The notes under the pieces were generated by a model that did no database searches, was not told the origin of the DNA, and was given only the letters and a program-made list of their open reading frames with translations. The translations under genes were made by a program, and so were the position numbers. Shown in pieces: positions 1-8,054 of a DNA stretch of 64,000 bases. How positions within the stretch are numbered: the stretch's first letter is position 1; every line of letters begins with the position of its first letter. The stretch lies in the NCBI RefSeq assembly GCF_019397265.1, contig NZ_CP068985.1:682001-746000 (forward strand). Direction: 5' to 3'. This DNA is from Nonomuraea coxensis DSM 45129. Lineage in GTDB: Bacteria; Actinomycetota; Actinomycetes; Streptosporangiales; Streptosporangiaceae.

Positions 1-2706
1 TTTCCCCTGCTCGTGGTGGAGCTCCACCTGCACCGTGAGCGCCTGCTCGTAGCAGGCCAGGGCCTCGTCGTACCGGGAGCCGTTGCGGGCGACGCGGCCG
101 AGCGCGCACAGGGCCCGGCCGCTGCCGTGGTGGTCGCCGGCGGCGGTGTAGCCGGCCAGCGCCCGCTCGGCGTCGCGCCGGGCGTCGTGCGGCAGGCGCA
201 GCAGGTCGTAGATCTCGGCCAGGCAGAGCAGGGTCTCGGCCTCGGCCTGCTCGTCGCCCAGCTCCTGGCAGATCGACAGCGCCTCCAGGCCCTCCGACAG
301 GGCCGCCTCCGGCTCGCCCAGGTCGCGCTGGACGCGGGCCAGCAGGATGAGGCTCTGCGCGGTGCCGCGCCGGTCGCCCAGCTCCGCGCGTACGGCGAGG
401 GCCTGGCGGGCGTACGTGCGCGCCGGCTCGTAACGCTCCTGCGACAGGTGCAGCCGGGACAGCGTGTGCAGGCAGGCCGCCACGCCGGGCCGGTCGCCGA
501 TCTCGCCGTACAGGTCCAGGGCCTCGCCGGCGCGGCGGAGCGCGTCCTCGACCTTGCCCGCGATGCCGTACACCTCGGCCAGGTCGATGAGCGCGCGGGC
601 CCGGCCGACGTCGTCGCCGAGCGAGGTGTGGTCGGCGAGCGCCTCGCCGATGAAGCGGGCGGCGAGCGTGGACGGGCCGATGTCGCGGTGGATGGAGCCG
701 AGGTTGCCGCGCATGAGCGCGATCGCCCGCCGGTTGCCGATCTGCAGGGCGGAGGTGAGGCCGGACTGCTGGATCTCCAGGTTGTTCTCGTAGAAGCTGA
801 GCCGGCGGAACGGCGCGAACACGGCCTCGGCCAGCCGCCACGCCATCCCGTACGCGCCGCTCTCCTCGGCCAGCCGTACGGCCGACACCAGCGAGCGCCG
901 CTCGGCCTCGAACCACTCGCGCGGCGTCGCGGGATCGCCGGCGACCGCCAGGTAGTGGTCGAGCAGCCGCGCCCGCGCCTCGCGCACGCCCGCCTCCGCG
1001 TGCCGGCCCAGCTCCCTGGCCAGCCGCTTGACCAGGTCGTGCACCCGGTAGCGCGGCCCCGGCAGCGGCTCCACCAGGTACGCCCGGTGCAGCCCCTCGA
1101 CGGCCGCGACGGCCTCTGCCACCGGCACTCCCAGCGCGGCGGCCAGCACCTGCGGGGTGAAGTCGCGCCCCGGCAGCAGCCCCACGTGCCGGAAGGCCCG
1201 CCGCTGGGCCGGGCTCAGCGACTCGTACGCGAGGTCGAGCGCCGACCGGAACGCCTCCTCCGGATCGCCCACCAGCACGCGGCCGGGCCGGCGCAGCTCC
1301 GATATCCGCTCCTCGACGCTCATGCCGGGGTTCTCGGCCAGCTTGGCGGCCGAGATCCGCAGCGCGAACGGATGGTAGGAGCACACCCGGGCCAGCTCGG
1401 CGAGCGCGTCCCGGCCGGCCGCCCGCGGCGAGCCGTTCCCGAGCACCCCCACCAGCAGCGCGACCGCGTTGCCCGGGTCGAGCACGGGCAGGTCCATGAG
1501 GTCGGCGTGGCCGGTCGCGCGCAGCGGCGCCATCCGGGTGCGGCTGGTCACCAGCACCACGCAGTCCTTGCCGCCCGGCAGCAGCGGGCGCACCTGGGCG
1601 GCGTCGGCGGCGTTGTCGAGGATGAGCAGCAGTCTGCGCCCGGCGGTCCTGGTGCGGTAGAGCAGCATGAGCTCGGCCTCGTCGGCGGCGGGCTCGCCGA
1701 CGCCGAGCGAACGCAGGATCTGGCCGAGCGCCTCGACCGCGCTCATCGGCGGCTGGCTGGGCGACTGCCCGCGCAGGTCGATGACGATCTGGCCGTCGGG
1801 GAAGCGGCCGGCGTGCAGGTGCCCCCAGTGCGTGACCAGCGCGGTCTTGCCGACGCCGGGCAGGCCCTGGACGACCATGGTGCTGGTGCGGCGGGGCCGG
1901 TCCAGCCAGGCGGTGAGCAGGTCGAGGCTCTGCTGGCGGCCGGTGAAGTCGGGTACGTCGGCGGGGAGCTGGCGGGGTTTCGGCAGCTCGCCGACCGGCA
2001 GCGGCTCCGCGGGCGCGCCCGGCCGGGTCAGGAACGGGGTCACCCGGCCGGTGAACGGCGCCGACAGGTGTTCCCAGTCGCCGGCGGCGGCCCGCAGCGC
2101 GGGCGGGTCCTCCACGCGCAGCCGCCGGTAGCCGGGGCGGACCAGCCAGCCGCGCCGCGTCCACTGCTGGAGCCGGCGCTGCACCACGTCGGGCGAGCTG
2201 CCGACCAGGTCGGCCAGGGTCTCCATGGACAGCGGCGGCGCCGACTCCGAGGCGAGCCCGTACCGCTCGTCGAGGTGCAGCAGCCACACCGCGAGCCGGA
2301 CGGCGACGGGGGCGCGGGCCAGGGCCTCGTGCCGGCGGGCGGCGACGTGCCTGGTGAACAGCTCCTGCACCAGCGCGGTCGCGACGGCGGGGCTGGCGGC
2401 GGCGTGCTCGCGCAGCCGCCGCAGGTCGATCGGCCAGGCCCGCAGCTCGGTCAGCGCGTCCACCCTGACCCGTTCGGCGGGGCTCCAGAAGGCCAGCTCG
2501 CCGATGAGGTCGCCGTCGCCGCGCAGGTCGTGGAGGGACTCGCGGTCGCCGCCCGGGGTGTATTCGCGGGCGTAGCCGTAGTCGATGACGTAGACGTGGT
2601 GAGGGGCCCGCAACGGGGAGCAGACGGTCTCGTTACGCCGGAACACGCGCGGCCGGACGCCCTCGTCCACCAGCGACCTGAACGACTGCACCCCGACACC
2701 ACCCAT
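1..2706 (-). CDS. Crp-type/NB-ARC/TPR regulator, 3' end cut by window edge
   Basis: I translated this directly from the reverse strand; the frame stays open to the window edge, so the C-terminus is missing (902 codons visible). Order of domains: cyclic-nucleotide-binding (cNMP) fold at about residues 15-120 with GDGDLIGELAF, a Crp-type winged helix at 135-205 (METLADLVGSSPDVVQRRLQ), an NB-ARC/STAND ATPase with P-loop GLPGVGKTAL at 281-290 and a LLLILDNAAD Walker B about 60 residues on, then TPR-like helices from about 680. Family knowledge says such proteins are ATP-switched transcription regulators whose TPRs sense a ligand or partner. ATG at 2706 was chosen; a GTG at 2736 in the same frame is an alternative. 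The Crp-type N-terminus replaces the OmpR/SARP DNA-binding domain usual for this architecture. The target genes are unknown. Confidence 0.85.
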   Translation of the reverse strand, partial: MGGVGVQSFRSLVDEGVRPRVFRRNETVCSPLRAPHHVYVIDYGYAREYTPGGDRESLHDLRGDGDLIGELAFWSPAERVRVDALTELRAWPIDLRRLREHAAASPAVATALVQELFTRHVAARRHEALARAPVAVRLAVWLLHLDERYGLASESAPPLSMETLADLVGSSPDVVQRRLQQWTRRGWLVRPGYRRLRVEDPPALRAAAGDWEHLSAPFTGRVTPFLTRPGAPAEPLPVGELPKPRQLPADVPDFTGRQQSLDLLTAWLDRPRRTSTMVVQGLPGVGKTALVTHWGHLHAGRFPDGQIVIDLRGQSPSQPPMSAVEALGQILRSLGVGEPAADEAELMLLYRTRTAGRRLLLILDNAADAAQVRPLLPGGKDCVVLVTSRTRMAPLRATGHADLMDLPVLDPGNAVALLVGVLGNGSPRAAGRDALAELARVCSYHPFALRISAAKLAENPGMSVEERISELRRPGRVLVGDPEEAFRSALDLAYESLSPAQRRAFRHVGLLPGRDFTPQVLAAALGVPVAEAVAAVEGLHRAYLVEPLPGPRYRVHDLVKRLARELGRHAEAGVREARARLLDHYLAVAGDPATPREWFEAERRSLVSAVRLAEESGAYGMAWRLAEAVFAPFRRLSFYENNLEIQQSGLTSALQIGNRRAIALMRGNLGSIHRDIGPSTLAARFIGEALADHTSLGDDVGRARALIDLAEVYGIAGKVEDALRRAGEALDLYGEIGDRPGVAACLHTLSRLHLSQERYEPARTYARQALAVRAELGDRRGTAQSLILLARVQRDLGEPEAALSEGLEALSICQELGDEQAEAETLLCLAEIYDLLRLPHDARRDAERALAGYTAAGDHHGSGRALCALGRVARNGSRYDEALACYEQALTVQVELHHEQGK

Positions 2707-2758
2707 CGTCGGACGGCGGTGTCCTCGGCCTGACACTTGCTGAACGGATTGACCACCA

Positions 2759-2769
2759 ATGTGTCACAT
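2759..2769. promoter_or_regulatory. 11-bp palindrome upstream of the Crp/NB-ARC gene
   Basis: ATGTG-T-CACAT is a perfect inverted repeat about 50 bp upstream of the chosen start. It also forms part of a wider TGACAC...GTGTCA inverted arrangement (2731-2766). Crp-family proteins bind TGTGA/TCACA half-sites, so autoregulation is a reasonable inference, although the half-site spacing is shorter than the classical Crp operator. Confidence 0.35.
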
Positions 2770-2805
2770 CAGGCGGCCCCGCTGTCAATGCCGGGAGATC
2801 TGCCC

Positions 2806-3498
2806 TCACACGGCGGCGGTGTCGCTCCGGTCGGGGACGAAGCGGTAGCCGACGTTGCGGACCGTTCCGATCAGGGACTCGTACTCGGTGCCGAGCTTGG
2901 CGCGCAGCCGCCGGACGTGCACGTCGACCGTGCGGGTGCCGCCGAAGTAGTCGTAGCCCCAGACCTCCTGGAGGAGCTGGGCGCGGGTGAAGACCCGGCC
3001 CGGGTGCTGCGCGAGGTATTTCAGCAGCTCGAACTCCTTGAAGGTGAGGTCGAGCACCCGGCCGCGCAGTCGTGCGGTGTAGGTGGCCTCGTCGATGGAC
3101 AGGTCGCCGCTGCGGATCTCGTCGGGCACGTCCTCGGCGGCGGCCTGGTTGATGCGGCCGGTCGCCATGCGCAGCCGCGCCTCGACCTCGGCCGGGCCGG
3201 CGCTGTCGAGGAGGACGTCGTCGACGCCCCACTCGGCGGTCATGGCGGCGAGGCCGCCCTCGGTGACGATCACCAGCAGCGGGCAGTCGATGCCGGTGGT
3301 GCGGATCAGCCGGCACAGGCTCTTGGCCTGGACGAGCTCCCTGCGCGCGTCCACGATGACGGCGTCGGCGGGGGGCGTGTCGATGAGCGCGGACGCCTCT
3401 GCGGGCGCCACGCGGACCGAGTGGAGCAGCAACCCCAGTGCCGGGAGCACCTCGGACGACGGCTCGAGGGCGTTGGTCAGCAGGAGCAGGTTGCTCAT
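2806..3498 (-). CDS. glnR: Orphan OmpR-family nitrogen regulator GlnR
   Basis: The protein has 230 residues: an N-terminal receiver-like domain (1-115) and a C-terminal winged helix (about 130-225) ending in [13 protein letters not shown]. The opening [20 protein letters not shown] and the segment [20 protein letters not shown] match what I remember of actinobacterial GlnR, which activates or represses ammonium assimilation genes (glnA, amtB, nirB) without a partner kinase. The receiver keeps an Asp (VIVDARRE) but the acidic pocket is atypical, as in GlnR. The start at 3498 was preferred over an upstream in-frame ATG because GAGGAGG lies 6 nt before it. It is a single gene with no adjacent histidine kinase. 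Confidence 0.9.
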   Translation of the reverse strand: MSNLLLLTNALEPSSEVLPALGLLLHSVRVAPAEASALIDTPPADAVIVDARRELVQAKSLCRLIRTTGIDCPLLVIVTEGGLAAMTAEWGVDDVLLDSAGPAEVEARLRMATGRINQAAAEDVPDEIRSGDLSIDEATYTARLRGRVLDLTFKEFELLKYLAQHPGRVFTRAQLLQEVWGYDYFGGTRTVDVHVRRLRAKLGTEYESLIGTVRNVGYRFVPDRSDTAAV

Positions 3499-3673
3499 TA
3501 CGGCCTCCTCAAACACGCAAGGACCCGGGGGCTACGTCGCCCAGGTCCTGTGAGTGAGGATATCCCACGAGTAAGACCCGTCCATTGCGGGTCCAGCAAG
3601 TGAACAGCGCGTCTCTTGAAACAACCTTGTTAAGGACGGCGCACAATGGTCCGGTAAGGATTGTGAGGATCAA

Positions 3674-3925
3674 ATGGCCACTGGAAAAATACGGTATTGG
3701 GCGGCGGCCAAGGAAGCGGCAGGTGTCGCCGAGGAGCCGTTCGAGGCGGTCACGCTCGGTGAGCTGATGACGAAAATCACAGCGGGCCGGGCGGAGCTGG
3801 AGAGGGTGGTGCGGCGCTGCTCGTTCCTGGTCGACGGAGCCCCGGTGGGCAGGCGCCCGCACGACGAGGTCACGCTCGGCGACGGCGTCACCGTCGAGGT
3901 GCTGCCGCCTTTCGCCGGCGGGTGA
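3674..3925 (+). CDS. MoaD/ThiS-family sulfur carrier protein
   Basis: The protein has 83 residues, a ubiquitin-like beta-grasp size, and ends in PPFAGG. The C-terminal Gly-Gly is the residue pair that is adenylated and thiocarboxylated in this family. It supplies sulfur for molybdopterin, thiamine or another thiolated product; the sequence alone does not say which. A GTGAGGA ribosome site precedes the ATG. Its neighbours (thioredoxin and rhodanese within 4 kb) give a sulfur-transfer theme. No moaE or thiG is nearby, so the partner is elsewhere. Confidence 0.85.
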   Translation: MATGKIRYWAAAKEAAGVAEEPFEAVTLGELMTKITAGRAELERVVRRCSFLVDGAPVGRRPHDEVTLGDGVTVEVLPPFAGG

Positions 3926-3995
3926 TCATCCGCTTCGTGGGGGAATGAGAGGTTCTGATCGATAGGCTCGTACCCCCGCCTGCACAGGGAGCCCC

Positions 3996-4661
3996 ATGCG
4001 CAAGCTGATCGTTTTCCTGATCGTGCTGGTCATTCTCCTTGTCGCCGTCGACCGCGTCGCGGCCGCAGGGGTCGAGCGCGACCTCTCCAACCGCCTCGCG
4101 GCCGCCGCCGACCTCTCCGGCACGCCCACGGTCACCATCGAGGGCATCCCCTTCCTCACCCAGGCCGTCAGCGGGCGCTATCCCGAGGTGCGGTTCGACC
4201 TCGGCACGCTCACCTACGGCGGCGTGCCGGTGAAGAACCTGCGGGGCGCCGCCTACGACGTGACCGCGCCGCTCGCCGACGTCCTGCAGAACAGGGCCGA
4301 CATCCGGGCCGGCCGCCTCACCGTCAGCGGCACCCTCACCAGGGCCACGATCGACAAGTACGCCCCCCGAGGCGTCAAGATCGGCGGCAACGGGGAGCGG
4401 CTCACCGCGTCGGGCGAGGTGACGGTGGGGGCGAACAAGGTGAAGTTCGACGCCGAGCTGCGGGTCCAGGTGACCGACGGGCAGATCAGGCTGCAGGCCG
4501 AGAAGATCGAGGGCGTGCCCGCCGCGCTCGCGCAGTTCGTCTCGTACTCGATCCCGTTCGAGGGCGAGCTGCCCTTCGACGTGAAGGTGACCGGGGTCAG
4601 GAGCGTGCCCGACGGATTGGAGTTCACCGCCGAAGCGTCTGACGTGCCGCTCCGTGGATGA
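3996..4661 (+). CDS. LmeA-like phospholipid-binding protein (DUF2993)
   Basis: The protein has 221 residues and begins with a signal anchor (residues 2-24, very hydrophobic). It then has a DUF2993-type beta-rich domain with the typical VTIEGIPFLTQAVSGRYPEV stretch. In mycobacteria the family member LmeA is a periplasmic lipid-binding protein that affects lipomannan elongation; the role here is inferred only from family. RBS CAGGGAGC lies 5 nt before the ATG, and a TAGGCT -10-like box is at 3962-3967. The 3' end overlaps the start of the next gene by 8 nt, so it is probably co-transcribed with the sigma factor. Confidence 0.8.
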   Translation: MRKLIVFLIVLVILLVAVDRVAAAGVERDLSNRLAAAADLSGTPTVTIEGIPFLTQAVSGRYPEVRFDLGTLTYGGVPVKNLRGAAYDVTAPLADVLQNRADIRAGRLTVSGTLTRATIDKYAPRGVKIGGNGERLTASGEVTVGANKVKFDAELRVQVTDGQIRLQAEKIEGVPAALAQFVSYSIPFEGELPFDVKVTGVRSVPDGLEFTAEASDVPLRG

Positions 4662-5211
4662 GCCTGAACCGATCCGCCCCGCCGTACGTGATGAGGGCGT
4701 GAGCGCAGCCGGGACCGCCGACGAGGAACTCGTGAGGACCCTCTTCGACGAGCACGCGGGGCCGCTCTACGGCTACGTGCTGCGACTGACCGGCGACTCG
4801 GGAAGGGCGGAGGACGTGGTGCAGGAGACGCTGCTGCGGGCCTGGCGCCATCCCGACGCGCTCACCGACCGGCCGATCAGGGCGTGGCTGTTCACGGTGG
4901 CCCGTAACCTCGTGGTGGACCAGCACCGCGCCAGGAAGGCCAGGCCGCCGGAGATCAGCGACGAGGCGCTCACCGTCGTGCCGGCCGAGGACGAGCTGGA
5001 GCGCGCCGTCGAGTCGTGGGCGGTGGCCGAGGCGCTGGCGGCGCTGCGGCCCGAGCACCGCGAGGTGCTGATGGAGGTCTACTACCGGGGGCGATCGGTG
5101 AAGGAGGCGTCGGCCACGCTGGGCATTCCGCCGGGGACGGTCAAGTCGCGCACCTACTACGCGCTGCGCGCGCTCAAGCTCGCTCTGGAGGAGCGGGGGC
5201 TGGCGCCGTGA
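4654..5211 (+). CDS. ECF-family RNA polymerase sigma factor
   Basis: The protein has 185 residues. Region 2 is at about 28-92 (LFDEHAGPLYGYVLRL, AEDVVQETLLRAWRH) and region 4 at about 120-180 (ALRPEHREVLMEVYYRGRSV, GIPPGTVKSRTYYALR). It directs RNA polymerase to a stress regulon and is probably held inactive by the zinc-binding protein encoded next, as in the SigL/RslA-type pairs of actinobacteria. The GTG at 4654 overlaps the upstream stop; a GTG at 4699 is an alternative start that would remove a non-conserved leader. Its stop codon overlaps the anti-sigma start (TGATG), indicating translational coupling. Confidence 0.9.
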   Translation: MDEPEPIRPAVRDEGVSAAGTADEELVRTLFDEHAGPLYGYVLRLTGDSGRAEDVVQETLLRAWRHPDALTDRPIRAWLFTVARNLVVDQHRARKARPPEISDEALTVVPAEDELERAVESWAVAEALAALRPEHREVLMEVYYRGRSVKEASATLGIPPGTVKSRTYYALRALKLALEERGLAP

Positions 5212-6062
5212 TGACCTGCGAGGAGGTGCGGATGTCCCTGGGGGTGCGGGCGCTCGGCGCGCTCGACCCCGAGGAGGCGCTGGAAGTGGACCGCCACCTG
5301 GCGACGTGCGAGGCGTGCGCCGCCGAACTGCTGGAGCTGGAGGACGTCACCTCGTTCCTCGGCAAGGTGTCGGAGCGGGACGTCGAGCTGGTCGCCAGCC
5401 CGCCGCGCCGGGTGCTGGACCGGCTGCTCGACGACCGCGCCCGGCGCAGCAGGCGCGGCCGGATGCTGCTGCTGTCGGCCGCGTCCGTCGCGGCGCTGGT
5501 GGCCGGCGGCGCGGTCTGGACGGCCGTGACCGGCGGCGGGCCGCAACCGATCACGGCGAGCGCGCCGGAGCGGGAGACCGCCTCCGACTCAGCCGCCTCC
5601 GCCTCCGACCCGGCGGCCTCCGCGGCCGAGCAGCCCGCGCCGCTCTCCGACCCGAACGGCGAGCAGACCGGCGACCTGGGCGCGACCGCCGAGCGCAACG
5701 CCCTCCCCAGCCCGTCCGCCTACCCCACGAAGCAGCGGAAGCAGGCGGTGGCGGGCCCCGAGTTCACCGGCGAGAACGCCGCCGACGGCTACCACGCCAC
5801 GATCCTGGCCTGGCCCGCGGACGACGGCGCCGAACTGGCCGTGAGCCTGCGCGGCGTGCCGGCCGGCACCTCCTGCCGGGTCCGCGTCGTGGGCGCGGGC
5901 GGGCGGCGGGACGTCACGGACGGCTGGGTCGTCGGCGGCCAGGAGGAGCGAGACGCCTTCAAGACCACGACCGCGCTGCCGCTCGCCGGCATCGTCCGCT
6001 TCGACGTGCTCGACGACCGCACGGGAGAGGTGCTGGTCCGGGTCAGGGTGCCCGGGAGGTAG
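5211..6062 (+). CDS. Membrane zinc-finger anti-sigma factor
   Basis: The protein has 283 residues. The N-terminal ZAS domain carries HxxxCxxC (DRHLATCEACAAE, residues about 28-38), the signature of zinc-associated anti-sigma factors. A single transmembrane segment lies at about 84-105, then an Ala/Ser/Pro linker and an extracytoplasmic beta-type domain of about 110 residues. It should bind the ECF sigma encoded immediately upstream and release it on an envelope or redox signal. The ATG at 5211 shares a base with the sigma stop codon; a GTG one codon earlier is equally possible. Confidence 0.85.
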   Translation: MTCEEVRMSLGVRALGALDPEEALEVDRHLATCEACAAELLELEDVTSFLGKVSERDVELVASPPRRVLDRLLDDRARRSRRGRMLLLSAASVAALVAGGAVWTAVTGGGPQPITASAPERETASDSAASASDPAASAAEQPAPLSDPNGEQTGDLGATAERNALPSPSAYPTKQRKQAVAGPEFTGENAADGYHATILAWPADDGAELAVSLRGVPAGTSCRVRVVGAGGRRDVTDGWVVGGQEERDAFKTTTALPLAGIVRFDVLDDRTGEVLVRVRVPGR

Positions 6063-6107
6063 GCGGAGGGCGGGAAGCAATCGCGGGCCGCGCCGGTTGC
6101 ACGTGGC

Positions 6108-6452
6108 GTGACGGGTTCGTTGTCCGAGGGGGACCTCGGGGCCGCCCTCGGCGAGCGGGCGACGCTGGTGCAGTTCTCCACCGCGTTCTGCCAGCCGTGC
6201 CGGGCGACCAGGCGGGTGCTCGCCGACGTGAGCGCGCTCGTGCCCGGCGTGCGGCACGTCGAGGTGGACGCGGAGTCCCGGCTCGACCTGGTGCGCCGGC
6301 TCGGCGTCACCGCGACGCCGACGGTGCTCGTGCTCGACGGCGCCGGACGGATCGTCAGGCGGGCCGCCGGGCAGCCGCGCAAGGCCGACGTCCTGGTGGC
6401 GCTCGCGGGGGCGTTGATCCCCGAACCGTCTCATCAACCGGACGAGATGTGA
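6108..6452 (+). CDS. Thioredoxin-family protein (CQPC)
   Basis: The protein has 114 residues with a thioredoxin fold and active site FCQPCRAT (about residues 28-35); CQPC replaces the classical CGPC. The cis-proline is in TATPTVLVLDG. The protein is cytoplasmic, without a signal peptide. It probably reduces disulfides or passes electrons or sulfur to the neighbouring sulfurtransferase. The start is uncertain: GTG at 6108 lacks a clear RBS. It sits alone between the anti-sigma operon and the sulfurtransferase leader. Confidence 0.85.
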   Translation: MTGSLSEGDLGAALGERATLVQFSTAFCQPCRATRRVLADVSALVPGVRHVEVDAESRLDLVRRLGVTATPTVLVLDGAGRIVRRAAGQPRKADVLVALAGALIPEPSHQPDEM

Positions 6453-6484
6453 CAGATGGCGAGACGCCGAGTAGTGTCTTGGCT

Positions 6485-6568
6485 ATGACCCCTTCGACAG
6501 AGCTGCTCACGAAGCGGCGCGCGGTTGATTTCTGCCGCGTGGCCACCGCGCTCTGTCGCGCTGCCTGA
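6485..6568 (+). CDS. Short Cys/Arg leader peptide of the sulfurtransferase operon
   Basis: This is a 27-codon ORF ending in FCRVATALCRAA. Short peptides with RRAVDLCRVA-like endings are found before sulfur-metabolism genes in many actinobacteria and are annotated as putative leader peptides (from memory). TAGTGT at 6472-6477 is 7 nt before the ATG, fitting a leaderless transcript start. A perfect 7-bp hairpin (GCGGATC accg GATCCGC, 6581-6598) follows 12 nt after the stop. I infer that stalling at the Cys or Arg codons controls expression of the downstream sulfurtransferase. Confidence 0.65.
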   Translation: MTPSTELLTKRRAVDFCRVATALCRAA

Positions 6569-6580
6569 GGACGATCTAGC

Positions 6581-6598
6581 GCGGATCACCGGATCCGC
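6581..6598 (+). promoter_or_regulatory. Hairpin after the leader peptide
   Basis: A perfect 7-bp stem with a 4-nt loop begins 12 nt after the leader-peptide stop codon. There is no following T-run, so it is not an ordinary intrinsic terminator. It could be the alternating element of an attenuator, or a simple chance palindrome around the GGATCC sequence. Confidence 0.35.
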
Positions 6599-6627
6599 CC
6601 CAATCGACCCTTCAGGAGCATCCCGCG

Positions 6628-6867
6628 ATGCGTGCCGTCTTTCCACCGTCGCGCCTCCGTGCGCCGATCACGACCCCGACCGTCGCCCTCGTCACCCTGA
6701 CGGGGCGCTTCCGGGTGCCTGCGGCGGCGTGTGACCCGCGGGAGCTCCCCACGAAGATCCTCAACGCAGCCTCGGGATCCAGCCCCTCGGGATCCAGCCT
6801 CGGCTGCGCCACGTACCCGCATATTCGCCGTCTACTGCCCGCCGCCAACATGGAGGTTTCCCAATGA
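6628..6867 (+). CDS. Possible small ORF coupled to the sulfurtransferase
   Basis: This is a 79-codon frame with CAGGAG 10 nt before the ATG, high G/C in third positions, and a TGA that overlaps the ATG of the sulfurtransferase (ATGA). I do not recognise the peptide. It contains a perfect tandem duplication of a 15-bp unit (6770-6784 and 6785-6799) giving a repeated SGSS block. It may be a real coupled leader ORF or simply a long open 5' UTR. Confidence 0.35.
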   Translation: MRAVFPPSRLRAPITTPTVALVTLTGRFRVPAAACDPRELPTKILNAASGSSPSGSSLGCATYPHIRRLLPAANMEVSQ

Positions 6868-7703
6868 GCCGCTCCGCCGCACTGGTGGACGCCGACTGGG
6901 TCGAGGCCAACCTCGACACGCCCGGAGTCGTCTTCGTCGAGGTCGACGAGGACGTCAGCGCCTACGACAGCGGCCACATCCGTGGCGCTGTGAAGATCGA
7001 CTGGCAGACGGACCTGCAGGACCCGGTCCGCCGCGACTTCGTGGACAAGACCGGTTTCGAGGCCCTGCTGTCCGACCGAGGCATCTCCAACGACGACACC
7101 GTGGTGCTGTACGGCGGCAACAACAACTGGTTCGCCGCCTACGCCTACTGGTACTTCAAGCTCTACGGCCACGAGAACGTCAAGCTGCTCGACGGCGGGC
7201 GCAAGAAGTGGGAGCTCGACTCGCGCGAGCTGGTCAAGGACGTCCCCGAGCGGCCCAAGACCCAATACGTCGCCCAGGAGCAGGACTCCTCCATCCGCGC
7301 CTTCCGCGACGACGTGGTCAACGCCATCGGCAAGCTCAACCTGGTCGACGTGCGCTCGCCCGACGAGTTCACCGGCAAGCTGCTGGCCCCGGCCCACCTT
7401 CCGCAGGAGGCGGCGCAGCGCGGCGGCCACGTGCCGACGGCCCGCAACATCCCGTGGTCCAAGGCGGCCAACGACGACGGCACCTTCAAGTCCGACGACG
7501 CTCTGCGCACCCTCTACCAGGACGCGGGCGTCGACTTCGGCAAGGACACCATCGCCTACTGCCGCATCGGCGAGCGGTCGGCGCACACCTGGTTCGTGCT
7601 GCACGAGATCCTCGGCCAGGCGAACGTGAAGAACTACGACGGTTCGTGGACCGAGTACGGCTCGCTCGTGGGCGTGCCGATCGAGCTGGGGGAGGCCCGC
7701 TGA
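6864..7703 (+). CDS. Thiosulfate sulfurtransferase (two-domain rhodanese)
   Basis: The protein has 279 residues with two rhodanese domains. The N-terminal domain (about 5-135) lacks a catalytic Cys (YGGNNNW at the loop). The C-terminal domain (about 155-275) has the active loop YCRIGERSAH with persulfide-carrying Cys. It transfers sulfane sulfur from thiosulfate to cyanide or a protein acceptor. TGGAGG is 8 nt before the ATG. The stop overlaps the next start (TGATGA), so it forms an operon with DUF1416, a pairing I remember as conserved in actinobacteria (CysA/SseA-type). Confidence 0.9.
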   Translation: MSRSAALVDADWVEANLDTPGVVFVEVDEDVSAYDSGHIRGAVKIDWQTDLQDPVRRDFVDKTGFEALLSDRGISNDDTVVLYGGNNNWFAAYAYWYFKLYGHENVKLLDGGRKKWELDSRELVKDVPERPKTQYVAQEQDSSIRAFRDDVVNAIGKLNLVDVRSPDEFTGKLLAPAHLPQEAAQRGGHVPTARNIPWSKAANDDGTFKSDDALRTLYQDAGVDFGKDTIAYCRIGERSAHTWFVLHEILGQANVKNYDGSWTEYGSLVGVPIELGEAR

Positions 7704-8002
7704 TGAGCGCACAGGGTTGCGGAGCGCCGGAGCAGACCGTGGCGCTGCCCGCCGGCATCGATCTGTCCAACCAGGCCGTGATCCAGGGCGTGGTGACCGG
7801 CGCGAGCACCGCCTACGCCCGCCTGCTCGACCGCTCCGGCGAGTTCACCGGCGAGGTCGTGGTGTCCGAGGACGGCGTCTTCCGCTTCTTCGCCGCCCCC
7901 GGCGACTGGACCGTCCGCATCATCGCGGGCGGCGGCGTCACCAGGGACGTGCAGGTGGAGGCCAGGCTGGGCGAGGTCGCCCAGCTCGCGGTCGCCGTCT
8001 GA
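7703..8002 (+). CDS. DUF1416 protein
   Basis: The protein has 99 residues. It starts with a Cys near the N-terminus (MSAQGCGAPEQT) and continues as a beta-sandwich, prealbumin-like domain (AVIQGVVTGASTAYARLLDR, FFAAPGDWTVRII). DUF1416 is regularly encoded directly after this sulfurtransferase in actinobacteria; its function is not known to me. The start codon overlaps the upstream stop, so expression is coupled. The gene is followed by a strong bidirectional-type hairpin. Confidence 0.8.
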   Translation: MSAQGCGAPEQTVALPAGIDLSNQAVIQGVVTGASTAYARLLDRSGEFTGEVVVSEDGVFRFFAAPGDWTVRIIAGGGVTRDVQVEARLGEVAQLAVAV

Positions 8003-8014
8003 ATCTCTTCGGGC

Positions 8015-8047
8015 AAGGGCCCGCGCCGGTCTCCGGCGCGGGCCCTT
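8015..8047. terminator. Intrinsic-type terminator between convergent genes
   Basis: A perfect 15-bp stem (AAGGGCCCGCGCCGG and its complement) with a TCT loop lies between the convergent DUF1416 and XRE-cupin genes. It can serve both strands. Confidence 0.75.
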
Positions 8048-8054
8048 CCGCGTG

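Noticed and set aside
13..2733. Long open frame of about 900 codons on the plus strand
   Set aside because: It is the mirror of the Crp/NB-ARC/TPR gene. Its translation is Arg/Gly/Ala/Gln-rich without domains, whereas the minus strand gives recognisable motifs.
3590..3640. GlnR-box-like GTGAAC...GAAAC repeats upstream of the sulfur carrier gene
   Set aside because: The half-sites match the remembered consensus only partly and with wrong spacing; autoregulation cannot be claimed.
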